64,000 bases of DNA from Arthrobacter sp. TPD3018 (GCA_003075315.1 QDFQ01000001.1:1035998-1099997); one strand, 5' to 3'; counted from the first letter of the stretch, positions 26,130-35,190 are shown. Notes: generated by a model from the sequence alone, not told the origin. A program made the numbers and translations.

Positions 26130-27554
26130 TTGAACGATCGGCAGGTAGCAGCGGTGACGGAGAGCGAGGCGCAACGCGCCTGGGCGCGCGTCCGCAGCAA
26201 CCTGCGAGAATCGGCCGGCGCGCGGCTTTTCGAACAATGGCTGAAGCCGATGGAGCTGATCGAGGACGGTGATCCCGACGCGATCCGCCTCGCGCTGCCA
26301 TCCGCCTTCATGACCAACTGGGTTCGCAACCATTATGCGGACCGGCTGATGCTGGAATTCCGGGCCCTCTTGCCGGGCGTGCGCAGCGTATCGATCGAGA
26401 CGCGGGTGGCGGCCCCGGCGGTGAAGCTGGTTGCCGAGGCGCCTGCGACCCCCGCGCCGCAGCCCGCCGCCGTGCTGCCGTTCGTGCCGCCGGCGCCCGC
26501 CGTCGTCGCCAGCGATGCACCGCGCGCCGAGCGGCCGCCGCTCGACCCGCGCTTCACCTTCGATCGCTTCGTCGTCGATGCGGCGAATCGCGTTGCGTTC
26601 AACGCCGCGCGTGCGCTGGCCGAACCGGGCGTGCCGCGGTTCAGCCCCTTGTTCCTCCATTCGGGAACGGGGCAGGGCAAGACGCACCTGATGCATGCGA
26701 TCGGCCACGCTTTCCTGGCGCAGCATCCGGACGCGACCGTGCTGTGCATGTCGGCCGAACGCTTCATGTTCGATTTCGTCAGCGCGCTGCGCGCGCGTGA
26801 CACGCACGCCTTCAAGCAGCGTCTGCGCAGCGCCGATCTGCTGCTAATCGACGACCTGCAGTTCATTGCCGGCAAGGATTCGACGCAGGAAGAATTCTTC
26901 CACACGATCAACGAGATCATGGGGGCGGGCCGCCGCCTCGTTATTTCCGCCGACCGCTGCCCGCAGGCGCTGGACGGGGTCGAGGCGCGGATCATCAGCC
27001 GCATGTCGGTCGGCCTCGTCGCCGACATCAAGGCGCCCGACCTCACGTTGCGCCGTGCCATACTGGACAGGAAACTCGCAGACCTGCCCGAGGCAAAGGT
27101 TCCCGCAGAGGTACTCGACCTGCTGGCCGCGCGCATCCACGCCAATATCCGCGAACTGGAAGGCGCGCTGAACCGCGTCATCGCCTATGCGCAGCTGACT
27201 GGCGACCGCATCGACCTGGACTTCGCGCTGACGACGCTGGGCGACGTGCTGCGCGGGGCGCAGCGACGGGTGACGATCGACGAGATCCAGAAGCTCGTCA
27301 GCCAGCATTTCGAGCTGAAGCCGCTCGATCTGGTGTCGGCGCGCCGCAGCCGCGCCGTCGCCCGCCCGCGCCAGATCGCCATGTATCTGGCCAAGCGCCT
27401 GACGACGCGCTCGCTGCCCGAGATCGGCCGCAAGTTCGGTGGGCGCGACCATTCGACCGTCATCCACGCGGTCCGCAAGATCGAGGAACTGCGCGATCAG
27501 GACCGCGATATCGATGCGGCGGTGCGGACGCTGATGCGGGAATTGGAAGCTTAA
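26130..27554 (+). CDS. dnaA: chromosomal replication initiator DnaA
   Basis: DnaA binds origin DNA and opens it for replication. The 474-residue protein has the N-terminal domain (AWARVRSNLRESAGARLFEQ), a Pro/Ala-rich linker to about residue 135, and the AAA+ core with Walker A SGTGQGKTHLMHAIGHA and Walker B LLLIDDLQFIAGKDSTQEEF. The C-terminal helix-turn-helix has the DnaA signature FGGRDHSTVIHAVRKIEEL. The start is TTG 26130 with GAAGGGG upstream; an in-frame GTG at 26154 is an alternative. The start is unusual but no ATG fits. It follows rpsT. Confidence 0.97.
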   Translation: MNDRQVAAVTESEAQRAWARVRSNLRESAGARLFEQWLKPMELIEDGDPDAIRLALPSAFMTNWVRNHYADRLMLEFRALLPGVRSVSIETRVAAPAVKLVAEAPATPAPQPAAVLPFVPPAPAVVASDAPRAERPPLDPRFTFDRFVVDAANRVAFNAARALAEPGVPRFSPLFLHSGTGQGKTHLMHAIGHAFLAQHPDATVLCMSAERFMFDFVSALRARDTHAFKQRLRSADLLLIDDLQFIAGKDSTQEEFFHTINEIMGAGRRLVISADRCPQALDGVEARIISRMSVGLVADIKAPDLTLRRAILDRKLADLPEAKVPAEVLDLLAARIHANIRELEGALNRVIAYAQLTGDRIDLDFALTTLGDVLRGAQRRVTIDEIQKLVSQHFELKPLDLVSARRSRAVARPRQIAMYLAKRLTTRSLPEIGRKFGGRDHSTVIHAVRKIEELRDQDRDIDAAVRTLMRELEA

Positions 27555-27586
27555 ACCCTAATTCCATCATCGATGAGGCTGGAGTT

Positions 27587-27782
27587 GTGCGTGTTGCTAC
27601 AACTACCAATTATGTCGATGTTGAAGGTGATTATGGCTTCGTGGATGGTGCCGTGGTCACATGCGATCGATGTGTCCACTCTGAGGAAAGCTGTGGCATC
27701 GGCGACAGTTCGTTCCGTCGATGCGCTACGCTGCTGCGGCCGAATTGCGCGCGATGAGAGCCATTACTACGAGGTAGGCTGA
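27587..27782 (+). pseudogene. small CxxC protein gene with an apparent frameshift
   Basis: From GTG 27587 (GGAG five bases upstream) one frame reads VDVEGDYGFVDGAVVTCDRC followed by VHSEESCGIGDSSFRR and CATLLRPNCAR, stopping at 27755-27757. The neighbouring frame continues without a gap as DESHYYEVG to a TGA at 27780-27782. Joined, the product would be a compact protein with CDRCVH and a C-terminal CxRxExxYYE pattern. It resembles a small conserved alphaproteobacterial family whose function I do not know. A shift within the gcgcgc run (27747-27753) explains both parts. It may be a real indel or a sequencing error. Base composition here is lower in GC than in the neighbours. Confidence 0.5.
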
Positions 27783-27833
27783 AGTAGCAGCCTTCTGCGG
27801 CGGATCGAAATGATGGCGCAGACATGATCGGTT

Positions 27834-27911
27834 CGTCATTGCGAGCGCAGCGAAGCAAACCAGGGCGTCTTGGTCCGGCTCTGGATTGCCTTCGCTACGC
27901 TCGCAATGACG
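27834..27911. repeat. 78-bp palindromic repeat, long form
   Basis: The left end cgtcattgcgagcgcagcga and right end ttcgctacgctcgcaatgac (plus a final g) are near-perfect reverse complements, joined by about 30 bases containing caaaccagggcg and ctggattg. A shortened version is at 55821-55850. The tcattgcgagc..gcaatga type is a common dispersed intergenic repeat in alphaproteobacteria. It lies downstream of trpS and may act as its 3' stem-loop. Confidence 0.8.
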
Positions 27912-27932
27912 GGCAACTAACGCGCGATCCTC

Positions 27933-28964
27933 TTAAAGCATCAGGCCCATGGCGTCCTGTGCCTGGCGCAGCACCGGGGCGGCGAGGTCGCGTGCCTGTT
28001 CTGCACCCCTGGTCAAGATCGCGTCGATCGCGCCGCGGTCGTCGAGCAGGCGGACCATCTCGTTGCGGATGGGCCCGAGTTTCGCGACGGCGAGATCGGC
28101 GAGGTCGGGCTTGAACGCGCCGAAGCCCTTGCCCGCATAGTCGCTCAGCACGTCCTGCGGCGTCCGATCGGCGAGCGCGGCGAAGATCGTCAGCAGGTTC
28201 CGCGCTTCGGGTCGCTCTGCCAGTTCCTCGACGGTGGCGGGAAGCAGATCGGGGTCCGTCTTCGCCTTGCGGAACTTGTCGGCGATCGTCTCATCGCTGT
28301 CGATCAGCTTGACGACCGACTGTTCGGACGGGTTCGACTTGGACATCTTGGCCGACGCATCGCGCAAGCTCATGATCCGCGGCGCAGCGGCGCTGACCAG
28401 CGGTTCAGGCAGGGTGAACAGGTCGACGCCGTAATCGGTGTTGAACTTGGTCGCGATATCGCGCGCCAGTTCCAGATGCTGCTTCTGGTCCTCGCCGACG
28501 GGCACATGCGTGGCGTTGTAGAGCAGCACGTCCGCGGCCATCAGCACTGGATAGTCGTACAGGCCGACGCTGGCACCTTCGCGGTTCTTGCCGGCCTTGT
28601 CCTTGAACTGCGTCATGCGATTGAGCCAGCCGACGCGCGCGACGTTGTTAAGCAGCCAGCTGAGTTCGCTGTGCGCAGGCACGCGGGCTTGATTAAACAG
28701 GATCGAGCGATCGGGATCGATACCCGATGCGATCATCGTCGCCGTGACCTCGATCGTGTTCGCGCGCAGTTCCGCCGGCGCGATATATTCGGTGAGGCCG
28801 TGAAGGTCGGCGATGAAATAGAGCGTCTCGCCGCCCTCCGCCTGGATCGCATTCTGCATCGCGACCCACTGCTTCACCGCGCCGAGATAATTGCCGAGGT
28901 GGAGGTTGCCGGTGGGCTTGATACCGGACACCACTCTTTTGGAGAGGGGGCGCTGAGCGGACAT
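27933..28964 (-). CDS. trpS: tryptophanyl-tRNA synthetase
   Basis: TrpS charges tRNA-Trp. The 343-residue class I synthetase has GIKPTGNLHLGNYLGA, the HIGH-like motif, near residue 14. It also has YFIADLHGLTEY, the YPVLMAADVLLYNA segment and the KMSKS motif in ASAKMSKSNPSEQ. The ATG at 28964 lies nine bases after the murJ stop, so the two are co-transcribed. The 78-bp palindromic repeat lies just past its end. Confidence 0.97.
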   Translation of the reverse strand: MSAQRPLSKRVVSGIKPTGNLHLGNYLGAVKQWVAMQNAIQAEGGETLYFIADLHGLTEYIAPAELRANTIEVTATMIASGIDPDRSILFNQARVPAHSELSWLLNNVARVGWLNRMTQFKDKAGKNREGASVGLYDYPVLMAADVLLYNATHVPVGEDQKQHLELARDIATKFNTDYGVDLFTLPEPLVSAAAPRIMSLRDASAKMSKSNPSEQSVVKLIDSDETIADKFRKAKTDPDLLPATVEELAERPEARNLLTIFAALADRTPQDVLSDYAGKGFGAFKPDLADLAVAKLGPIRNEMVRLLDDRGAIDAILTRGAEQARDLAAPVLRQAQDAMGLML

Positions 28965-28973
28965 GGACGAACC

Positions 28974-30551
28974 TTAGGACTGGGAACGAAGAAGCTGGCG
29001 AATGTCGCGCGGCTTGAGGGCGCCGGTCGCGAACACCGCGGCGGCATAGACGAGTGCGCCGGTGCCGACCAGCACCGCCATCGCCGCCCAGCGGATCAAG
29101 CTGGCGCCGGTGGTGTAGGGCTGGAACAGGTCGTTGAGGAAGTACATCACCACGCCCATCGCGAGGGCGGCGGCGAGCAAGCGCGGCGCGCGGCGCTTGA
29201 GTTGTGCGTCGACGACGAACTGGCCGCGCTTGACGAGCGTGCGATACAGGAGCGCGACGTTGACCGTGCTGGCGATCGCGGTGGCGAGCGGCGGCCCCAT
29301 ATGTTGGAGCGGCACGATCAACGCGAGATTGAGCGCCAGGTTCACGCCCATCGAGATCGTCGCATAGCGCACCGGCGTCTTCGTATCGGAGCGCGCATAA
29401 TAGCCCGGCGTCAGCACCTTCACGAGGATGTAGGACGGCAGCCCGATCGAGAAGGCGGCAAGCGCCTGTGCGGTGAAATGCGTGTCGGTCGCATCGAACT
29501 TGCCGTGCTGGAACAGCGCGGCGGCGATCGGCGCGCCGCAGACGACCAGCGCGACCGTAGCGGGCAGGGTGAGCAGCAGGGCGAGCTCCATGCCGCGGTT
29601 CTGCGTCGTCATCGCGGCGGCATCCTCGCCGCGGCCGAGCAGTCGCGAGATGGTCGGCAGCAACACGGTGCCGAGGCCGATGCCGATGAGCCCGAGCGGC
29701 AATTGGTTCAGCCGGTCGGCGGCATAGATGTACGACACGGAACCGGACGGCAGCAGCCGTGCGGCGAGGGCGGTCGACACCACGAGGTTGATCTGCACCG
29801 CGCCCGCGCCGGCGGCGGCCGGGCCGATCAGCGCCATCAACCGCTTCACATCGGGACCCAGGCGCGGCAGCTTCAGGCGCAGCGTCACGCCTGCGCGGCG
29901 GCAGGCATACCACAACCACAGCAGTTGCAGCGCGCCCGAGACGGTGACCGCGATCGCCTGATTGCGCGCGGTCATCAGCGGCAGGTCGTCATGGAAGAAC
30001 AGCAGCGCGGCGATCAGCGTCGCGTTGAGCAGGATCGGCGCCGCCGCATTCACCCAGAAACGGTGCAGCGAGTTGAGGATGCCGCCGAGCAGCGACACCA
30101 GGCTTATGAACAGCAGATAGGGGAAGGTGAGGCGGGCGAGCTGGACGGCGAAGTCGAATTGCTTCGGATCAACGCCGTTGAACCCGCCCGACAGAGTGTA
30201 AGTGACGGGCCATGCCGCCACTTCCATCACCGCGGTCATTACGATCAGGACCGGCAGCAGGATCGACAGCGCATCCTCGGCAAAGGCGATGCCGTGCGCT
30301 AGGCCGCTGCCCTCCTTCGCCTTGTCGCCCTCGGCCACCTTGCGGTTGAACATCGGGATGAACGCGGCGGAAAACGCACCTTCGGCGAAGAGGGCGCGGA
30401 ACAGGTTGGGCAGGCGGAACGCGATCATGAACGCGTCCGAGGCGAAGCCTGCGCCCACGAAGCGGAAGAACAGCGAATCGCGGACCAGCCCCAGCACCCG
30501 GCTGGCCAGCGTCAGCCCGCCGACCGAGCCGAGCGCCTTGGTAAGGTTCAT
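28974..30551 (-). CDS. murJ: lipid II flippase MurJ
   Basis: MurJ moves lipid II across the inner membrane for peptidoglycan synthesis. The 525-residue protein has about 14 hydrophobic segments and the family N-terminus TLASRVLGLVRDSLFFRFVG, with FRLPNLFRALFAEGAFSAAF containing the conserved Arg residues of the cavity. Later come GSVSYIYAADRLNQLPLGLIG and LPSYILVKVLTPGYYARSDT. It lies between secB and trpS, all leftward; the gap to secB is 25 bases. Confidence 0.97.
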   Translation of the reverse strand: MNLTKALGSVGGLTLASRVLGLVRDSLFFRFVGAGFASDAFMIAFRLPNLFRALFAEGAFSAAFIPMFNRKVAEGDKAKEGSGLAHGIAFAEDALSILLPVLIVMTAVMEVAAWPVTYTLSGGFNGVDPKQFDFAVQLARLTFPYLLFISLVSLLGGILNSLHRFWVNAAAPILLNATLIAALLFFHDDLPLMTARNQAIAVTVSGALQLLWLWYACRRAGVTLRLKLPRLGPDVKRLMALIGPAAAGAGAVQINLVVSTALAARLLPSGSVSYIYAADRLNQLPLGLIGIGLGTVLLPTISRLLGRGEDAAAMTTQNRGMELALLLTLPATVALVVCGAPIAAALFQHGKFDATDTHFTAQALAAFSIGLPSYILVKVLTPGYYARSDTKTPVRYATISMGVNLALNLALIVPLQHMGPPLATAIASTVNVALLYRTLVKRGQFVVDAQLKRRAPRLLAAALAMGVVMYFLNDLFQPYTTGASLIRWAAMAVLVGTGALVYAAAVFATGALKPRDIRQLLRSQS

Positions 30552-30576
30552 GGCGCCCGGCCCCGTCGATCAGAAA

Positions 30577-31086
30577 TCAGGCGTGGCCGACGTCGCCGAC
30601 CGAGAAGGCGCCGTTCTGTTCCGCCTGCGCGAGGTAGAGCTGGCCGAAATCGATCGGCTCGAGCAGCAGCGGCGGGAAGCCACCGTCGCGGACGCAATCG
30701 GCAAGGACGCGGCGCGCGAACGGGAAGAGCAGGCGCGGCGCTTCGCCGAGCAGGAACGGCTGGATCGCATCGGACGGCACGTTGCGCAGGCCGAACAGGC
30801 CGGCATAGGTCAGGTCGACGATGAACGCGGTCTGGCCCTCGGCCTCTGCCTTCACGTCGATCTTGAGCAGGACTTCATGGACTTCCTCGCCGACCTGCGC
30901 GGTGCCGATGTTGAACTGCACGTCGATCGCGGGCGGGTTCGGGTTCTGGAAGATCGCCGGTGCGTTCGGGTTCTCGAACGAGAGATCCTTGACGTATTGC
31001 GAGATCAGGCCAGCCGCGGGTGCGGTGTCTTCGCCATTGCCGGTCGGCTGCGTGTCGATCGTGGTGCCGTTGTCCTGGTCGGCCAT
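30577..31086 (-). CDS. secB: protein-export chaperone SecB
   Basis: SecB keeps preproteins unfolded and delivers them to SecA. The 169-residue protein matches the family: KDLSFENPNAPAIF near residue 33, INIGT-type strand FNIGTAQVGEEVHEVLLKID, DLTYAGLFGLRN and LLFPFARRVLADCVRDGGFP. The ATG at 31086 has AAGGA eight bases upstream. It is divergent from the Tim44-like gene, as is usual in alphaproteobacteria, and begins a secB-murJ-trpS series. Confidence 0.97.
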   Translation of the reverse strand: MADQDNGTTIDTQPTGNGEDTAPAAGLISQYVKDLSFENPNAPAIFQNPNPPAIDVQFNIGTAQVGEEVHEVLLKIDVKAEAEGQTAFIVDLTYAGLFGLRNVPSDAIQPFLLGEAPRLLFPFARRVLADCVRDGGFPPLLLEPIDFGQLYLAQAEQNGAFSVGDVGHA

Positions 31087-31295
31087 GGAGACAATCCTTC
31101 GCGAGAATAAGCGGTGAAGAAGCAGCGAGGCCGTGGGACCGAAGCGGCCCCTCGGACGTTCGATGCCGATGGCGCCCGCGCCTAGCAGCGCCGGTGGACT
31201 GTTTCAACGGCGGTAAAGGCCGCGGAGGCGGATCGATGCTGTGGTTTGAAACCTAACGGCTTTCGGCCTATGTATCGATCAAGATCGGAGGCACG

Positions 31296-31949
31296 GTGTT
31301 CTACGTAGTACTTCTCGCAATGGTGGCGGCGTTTCTGGCGCTGCGCCTGTACAGCGTGCTCGGCAAGCGCACCGGCCACGAACAGCAGCCGTTGCCTCGC
31401 GCCGCTGACGATCGTGCGGCGACTGCCGTGCCGGTGGTCGCCCGCCCGGTAGACGCCGCGACAGAGACGCGCGAGCCGGTCGGTCGCAATATTGAACCGC
31501 AGGCCGAGGCCGGGTTGCGCGCGATCATCGGTGCCGAGCCCGGTTTTGATGTCCAGCAATTCCTCGGCGGTGCGCAGGCGGCGTATCGCATGACGCTCGA
31601 GGCCTTCTGGTCCGGGGACGAAGCGAGCCTGTCCGAACTGGCTCAGCCCGACGTGGCGCATGCCTTTGGCGAGGCGATCGCGGCTCGGCGTGACGCAGGT
31701 GAGACGCTGGAGAACCGCCTGATCTCGATCGAACGGGCGGTCATCACCGATGCCGCGCTCGACGGCCGCGAAGGCCGGATCACGGTGCGCTTCGACGCAG
31801 ATATCGCAGCGGTGACGCGCGATGCGGAGGGGCAGGTGGTCGCCGGGTCGCTGACCGACGCGGTCGAGACGCACGACCTGTGGACCTTCTCGCGGACGCT
31901 GAAGAGCCGCGATCCCAATTGGAAGCTCGCCGACACCGACGAGGTGTGA
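31296..31949 (+). CDS. Tim44-like domain membrane-anchored protein
   Basis: The 217-residue product has one N-terminal membrane helix (FYVVLLAMVAAFLALRLYSV), a Pro/Ala/Arg linker, and a Tim44/MBA1-type domain from about residue 75 (FDVQQFLGGAQAAYRMTLEA through DLWTFSRTLKSRDPNWKLAD). Such TimA proteins are the bacterial relatives of the mitochondrial import motor anchor Tim44. Their bacterial role is not settled but is tied to the inner membrane. The GTG at 31296 has GGAGG seven bases upstream. Its neighbours secB, mltA and smr form the conserved alphaproteobacterial cluster. Confidence 0.9.
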   Translation: MFYVVLLAMVAAFLALRLYSVLGKRTGHEQQPLPRAADDRAATAVPVVARPVDAATETREPVGRNIEPQAEAGLRAIIGAEPGFDVQQFLGGAQAAYRMTLEAFWSGDEASLSELAQPDVAHAFGEAIAARRDAGETLENRLISIERAVITDAALDGREGRITVRFDADIAAVTRDAEGQVVAGSLTDAVETHDLWTFSRTLKSRDPNWKLADTDEV

Positions 31950-32089
31950 GCGTCGCACGCTACACGGTGCCGGCTGCGCGACAAAACGGCGCCGGCCCGG
32001 CCGCGCTGCCCTTGCCCCGCCCGCCTAGCTTCGGCACAGCCATAGGTCTTGGCTTCGCGCAGGGCGGGCGGACAATCGGGGTTTTCGGT

Positions 32090-33439
32090 ATGAACGGGCA
32101 TCGCGCCTTGGCCGGCGTTACGCTGGCTCTCGCCCTCAGTGCGTGCGGCGGGCGCATCGTGCCGGTGGATGGCGGCTATGCCCCGCCGCCGACGACGAAG
32201 CGGCCAACGCAACCGTCGGTCACCCCGCCGCGTCGAGGGGGCGGCGGAGCCCAGGCTAACGTTATCGCCAGCGGGCGCAGCTTCGACGGGCGCATCCAAT
32301 CGTCGACGCCGCTGCTCGCGACACCGGTGACGGTCGATCCTTCGGCCACTACGGCGGCGACCGCAGGCGTCACGCCGGGACCGGCGATCGACACGCTGCC
32401 GATAACCGAAGCGCAGGCGGAAGCGGCCCGTCAGGCGTTCCTGACCAGTTGCCCCGGCCTTATGCGCCGCACCGATGCCTCTGGCCTGACGCGCGGCACC
32501 GATTGGCAGCCGGCATGTGCCGCGGCGGCGACCGTGCCGCGCGGCGGGGCGCGGCAGTTCTTCGCGACCTATTTCGAGGCGGTGCAGGTCGGCGACGGCA
32601 GGGCCTTCGCCACCGGATATTACGAGCCTGAGATCGCGGCGTCGCGTGAGCGGCGCGCCGGTTATGAGGTGCCGATCTACGCCCGGCCCGACGATCTGAT
32701 CGACGTCGACCTCGGCCAGTTCAGCGGTGCGCTGAAGGGCAAGAAGGTGCGCGGGCGGGTGCAGGGCAGCGCCCTGGTGCCCTATTACGACCGCGCGGCG
32801 ATCGACCGCGGGGCGTTGCAGGGCAAGGCGCCGGTGCTTGCCTGGGGGGCGGACGAGGCTGCCGTGTTCTTCCTGCAGGTTCAGGGATCGGGCCGGCTGC
32901 GGCTGCCGAACGGCGAGGTCATGCGGGTCGGCTACGATACGCAGAACGGCCGCGACTATACGGGGATCGGCGCGCTGATGAAGGCGCGCGGGTTGCTCCA
33001 GCCGGGGCAGACGTCGATGCAGGGCATCGTCGCCTGGCTGCGCGCGCACCCCGAGGAGGGCCGCGCGATCATGGAGGAGAATAAGAGCTTCGTCTTCTTC
33101 CGCGAGCTCGACACGCCGCCGGTGGGCGCGATGGGCTATGTGGTCAACGGCGGGGTCAGCGCGGCCGCGGACGTGAAATACGTGCCTCTGGGCGCGCCTG
33201 TGTTCCTGTCGATGGATCGGCAGGATGCGACTGGCCTGTGGGTGGCGCAGGATACTGGTGGTGCGATCAAGGGCAGCAACCGCTTCGACACCTATTGGGG
33301 CGCGGGGCCGGTGGCGGAGGCGACCGCGGGCGGCATGGCGGCGCGCGGCACCGCGTTCCTGTTGCTGCCCCGGGGCACGCTGGCGCGATTCCAGAGCGGC
33401 TCCTTTGGAACGACGGTCGGTGCGCCAGCTCAACCCTGA
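32090..33439 (+). CDS. mltA: membrane-bound lytic transglycosylase A
   Basis: MltA cleaves glycan strands of peptidoglycan to anhydromuropeptides in the periplasm. The 449-residue protein begins with a lipoprotein signal (ALAGVTLALALSACGG, lipidated Cys near 19). After a low-complexity region of about 80 residues come the MltA domain (FFATYFEAVQV, TGYYEPEIAASRE, FFLQVQGSGRLRLPNGE) and the 3D barrel domain with the catalytic Asp region (AQDTGGAIKGSNRFDTYWG). The ATG at 32090 has only a weak ribosome-binding site, but upstream starts would bury the signal peptide. The 140-base gap to the Tim44-like gene holds no other gene. Confidence 0.95.
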   Translation: MNGHRALAGVTLALALSACGGRIVPVDGGYAPPPTTKRPTQPSVTPPRRGGGGAQANVIASGRSFDGRIQSSTPLLATPVTVDPSATTAATAGVTPGPAIDTLPITEAQAEAARQAFLTSCPGLMRRTDASGLTRGTDWQPACAAAATVPRGGARQFFATYFEAVQVGDGRAFATGYYEPEIAASRERRAGYEVPIYARPDDLIDVDLGQFSGALKGKKVRGRVQGSALVPYYDRAAIDRGALQGKAPVLAWGADEAAVFFLQVQGSGRLRLPNGEVMRVGYDTQNGRDYTGIGALMKARGLLQPGQTSMQGIVAWLRAHPEEGRAIMEENKSFVFFRELDTPPVGAMGYVVNGGVSAAADVKYVPLGAPVFLSMDRQDATGLWVAQDTGGAIKGSNRFDTYWGAGPVAEATAGGMAARGTAFLLLPRGTLARFQSGSFGTTVGAPAQP

Positions 33440-33983
33440 CGAGGCCGACCTGTGGGCGCGGGTGATGGCGACGGTGAAGCCGTTGCGGGGCGTCGTGCCG
33501 GCCGCGCGGCCTGCGCCCCCAACGCCCATCGCACCCACCAAGACGACGAAACCGTCGAAGGCGCTCACCCGCGCGCTCGGCCCGGTGCCGGCACCGGCGG
33601 CGCGCATGATCGCTCCGCCCGCGCCGCCGCGGCAGAACACGCTGGACGGGGGCTGGGACAAAAGGCTGTCGCGCGGGATCGTCATTCCCGACAGTTCGAT
33701 CGACCTGCACGGGCATAGCCTGTCGTCGGCGCATGCGTTGCTCGACGAGGGCCTCGCCCGCGCCATCGCGCGAGGCGACCGCGTGCTGCTGCTCGTGACC
33801 GGCAAGCCGCCGCGTCCCGAGAGCGAGCGCCCGCACGCCCGTGGCGCGATCCGCGCGGCGATCGCCGACTGGCTCGCCGCGTCTCGCCACGCCGATGCGA
33901 TCGCGGCGGTGCGGGGCGCGCATCCTCGGCATGGCGGGCAGGGCGCGCTCTACATCGTGCTGCGGCGGGGACGGCAGGGCTAG
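33420..33983 (+). CDS. Smr/MutS2-domain protein
   Basis: The 187-residue protein ends in a Smr domain, a putative nicking nuclease fold. IDLHGHSLSSAHALLDEGL is near residue 98, with the VLLLVTGKPP strand and the C-terminal HGGQGALYIVLRR. The family N-terminus LNPDEADLWARVMATVKPL precedes a Pro-rich linker. It starts at GTG 33420, overlapping mltA by 20 bases, so it is translationally tied to it. The stop TAG is shared on the opposite strand with the stop of the small transporter-like remnant (palindromic CTAG). Function in vivo is unclear for these short Smr proteins. Confidence 0.92.
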   Translation: MRQLNPDEADLWARVMATVKPLRGVVPAARPAPPTPIAPTKTTKPSKALTRALGPVPAPAARMIAPPAPPRQNTLDGGWDKRLSRGIVIPDSSIDLHGHSLSSAHALLDEGLARAIARGDRVLLLVTGKPPRPESERPHARGAIRAAIADWLAASRHADAIAAVRGAHPRHGGQGALYIVLRRGRQG

Positions 33984-34072
33984 CGCAACAGGATCAGCGC
34001 CGCGCCGCAGAGGATCGCGGCGACGCGGTGCGCCGTCACGGGCTCGCGCAGCGCGGCGAACGGCAGCGTCAT
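33980..34072 (-). pseudogene. 30-residue remnant resembling the C-terminus of a DMT/EamA transporter
   Basis: Directly after dapE, with ATG overlapping the dapE stop (ATGA), a 30-codon ORF reads MTLPFAALREPVTAHRVAAI then LCGAALILLR and stops. The pattern [LG]REPVTAHRVAAIL plus a terminal helix ALILL followed by Arg is what the last membrane helix of drug/metabolite-transporter family proteins looks like. A complete gene would need some 250 more residues, so this is probably a deletion remnant. A functional one-helix peptide cannot be excluded, because start, coupling and stop are all intact. Confidence 0.4.
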
Positions 34073-35190
34073 GCCGCGCGGGTGATGATGTCGGCGTAGA
34101 TGGTGGTGAGCGTTTCGAGGTCGGCGACGGCGACGGCTTCGTCGACCTGGTGCATCGTCGCGTTGAGCAGGCCGAATTCGACCGTCGGGCAGAGCTTCGA
34201 CAGGAAGCGCGCGTCAGAGGTGCCGCCGGAGGTGGAGAGTTCGGGGACGAGGCCCGTCTGCGCCTCGATCGCGGCGCTCACCATCGCGGTCCACGGGCCG
34301 GGCTGAGTGAGGAACGCCTCGCCCGAGGCCTTGCCGGTGACGATCGCGGCGGGGGCGTGGGCGTGAACGACGGCGCGGACGCGGCCGATGAGGTCGGCCC
34401 CGCGCTGTTCGTCGTTGAAGCGGATGTTGAGGCGGGCGGTTGCCTTCGCCGGGATGACGTTGTGCGCGGGGTTGCCGATCGCGATGTCGGTGATCTCGAG
34501 GTTCGACGGCTGGAACCAGGCGTTGCCGTCGTCGAGCGCCATATCCTCCAGCGCGGCGAGCGCGCGGGCGAGCTTGCCGGCGGGATTGTCGGCAAGGTGG
34601 GGGTAGGCGACGTGACCCTGCCGGCCCGGCACTTCGATCCAAATGTTCACCGATCCGCGGCGGCCGATCTTCACCATGTCGCCGAGCTGGCGGACCGAGG
34701 TGGGTTCGCCGACGAGGCAGAGGTCGGGCTTGATGCCGAGAGCGGCCAGCCGTTCGATCAGCACGGGCGTGCCGTAGGTGGCCGGGCCTTCCTCGTCGCC
34801 GGTGATGAGCAGGCTGAGCGTCGGGCCGCTAGTGCGCGCCGCCGCGGCGACGAAGGCGGCAACCGCGCCTTTCATATCGACCGCGCCGCGGCCGTAGAGC
34901 AGCGGCCCGCGGACGTCCCCGGACCAGGGGGAGCCCTGCCACCCCTCGCCGGGCGGCACGACGTCGACGTGGCCGGCAAAGGCGAGATGCGGACCGCTCC
35001 CCTTGCGCAGGGCGATCAGGTTTTCGACCGGGCCGTCGGGGGCGTCGCCGCTGACGACGCGGTCGATCGTGAATCCGATGGGCGTGAGCGCCGCCTCCAG
35101 CACGTCGAACACGGCGCCCCGCGCGGGGGTGACGCTGTCGGCGCGCAGCAGCGCCTGGGTCAGCGCGACGACGTCGAAGGGGGCGCTCAC
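34069..35190 (-). CDS. dapE: succinyl-diaminopimelate desuccinylase
   Basis: DapE removes succinate from N-succinyl-LL-diaminopimelate in lysine and peptidoglycan precursor synthesis. The 373-residue M20 metallohydrolase shows FAGHVDVVPPGEGW (metal His), LYGRGAVDMKGAVAAF (bridging Asp), LITGDEEGPATYGT (catalytic Glu pair) and the C-terminal GLLNATMHQVDE. The dimerisation domain contains GRQGHVAYPHLADNP. It starts at GTG 35190, overlapping the gst stop (GTGA). The longer upstream open frame lies inside gst and is not used. Confidence 0.96.
   Translation of the reverse strand: MSAPFDVVALTQALLRADSVTPARGAVFDVLEAALTPIGFTIDRVVSGDAPDGPVENLIALRKGSGPHLAFAGHVDVVPPGEGWQGSPWSGDVRGPLLYGRGAVDMKGAVAAFVAAAARTSGPTLSLLITGDEEGPATYGTPVLIERLAALGIKPDLCLVGEPTSVRQLGDMVKIGRRGSVNIWIEVPGRQGHVAYPHLADNPAGKLARALAALEDMALDDGNAWFQPSNLEITDIAIGNPAHNVIPAKATARLNIRFNDEQRGADLIGRVRAVVHAHAPAAIVTGKASGEAFLTQPGPWTAMVSAAIEAQTGLVPELSTSGGTSDARFLSKLCPTVEFGLLNATMHQVDEAVAVADLETLTTIYADIITRAA

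Noticed and set aside
28476..30302. 608-codon rightward open frame
   Set aside because: It is antisense to trpS and murJ, which are certain. The product is His/Arg/Gln-rich without motifs.
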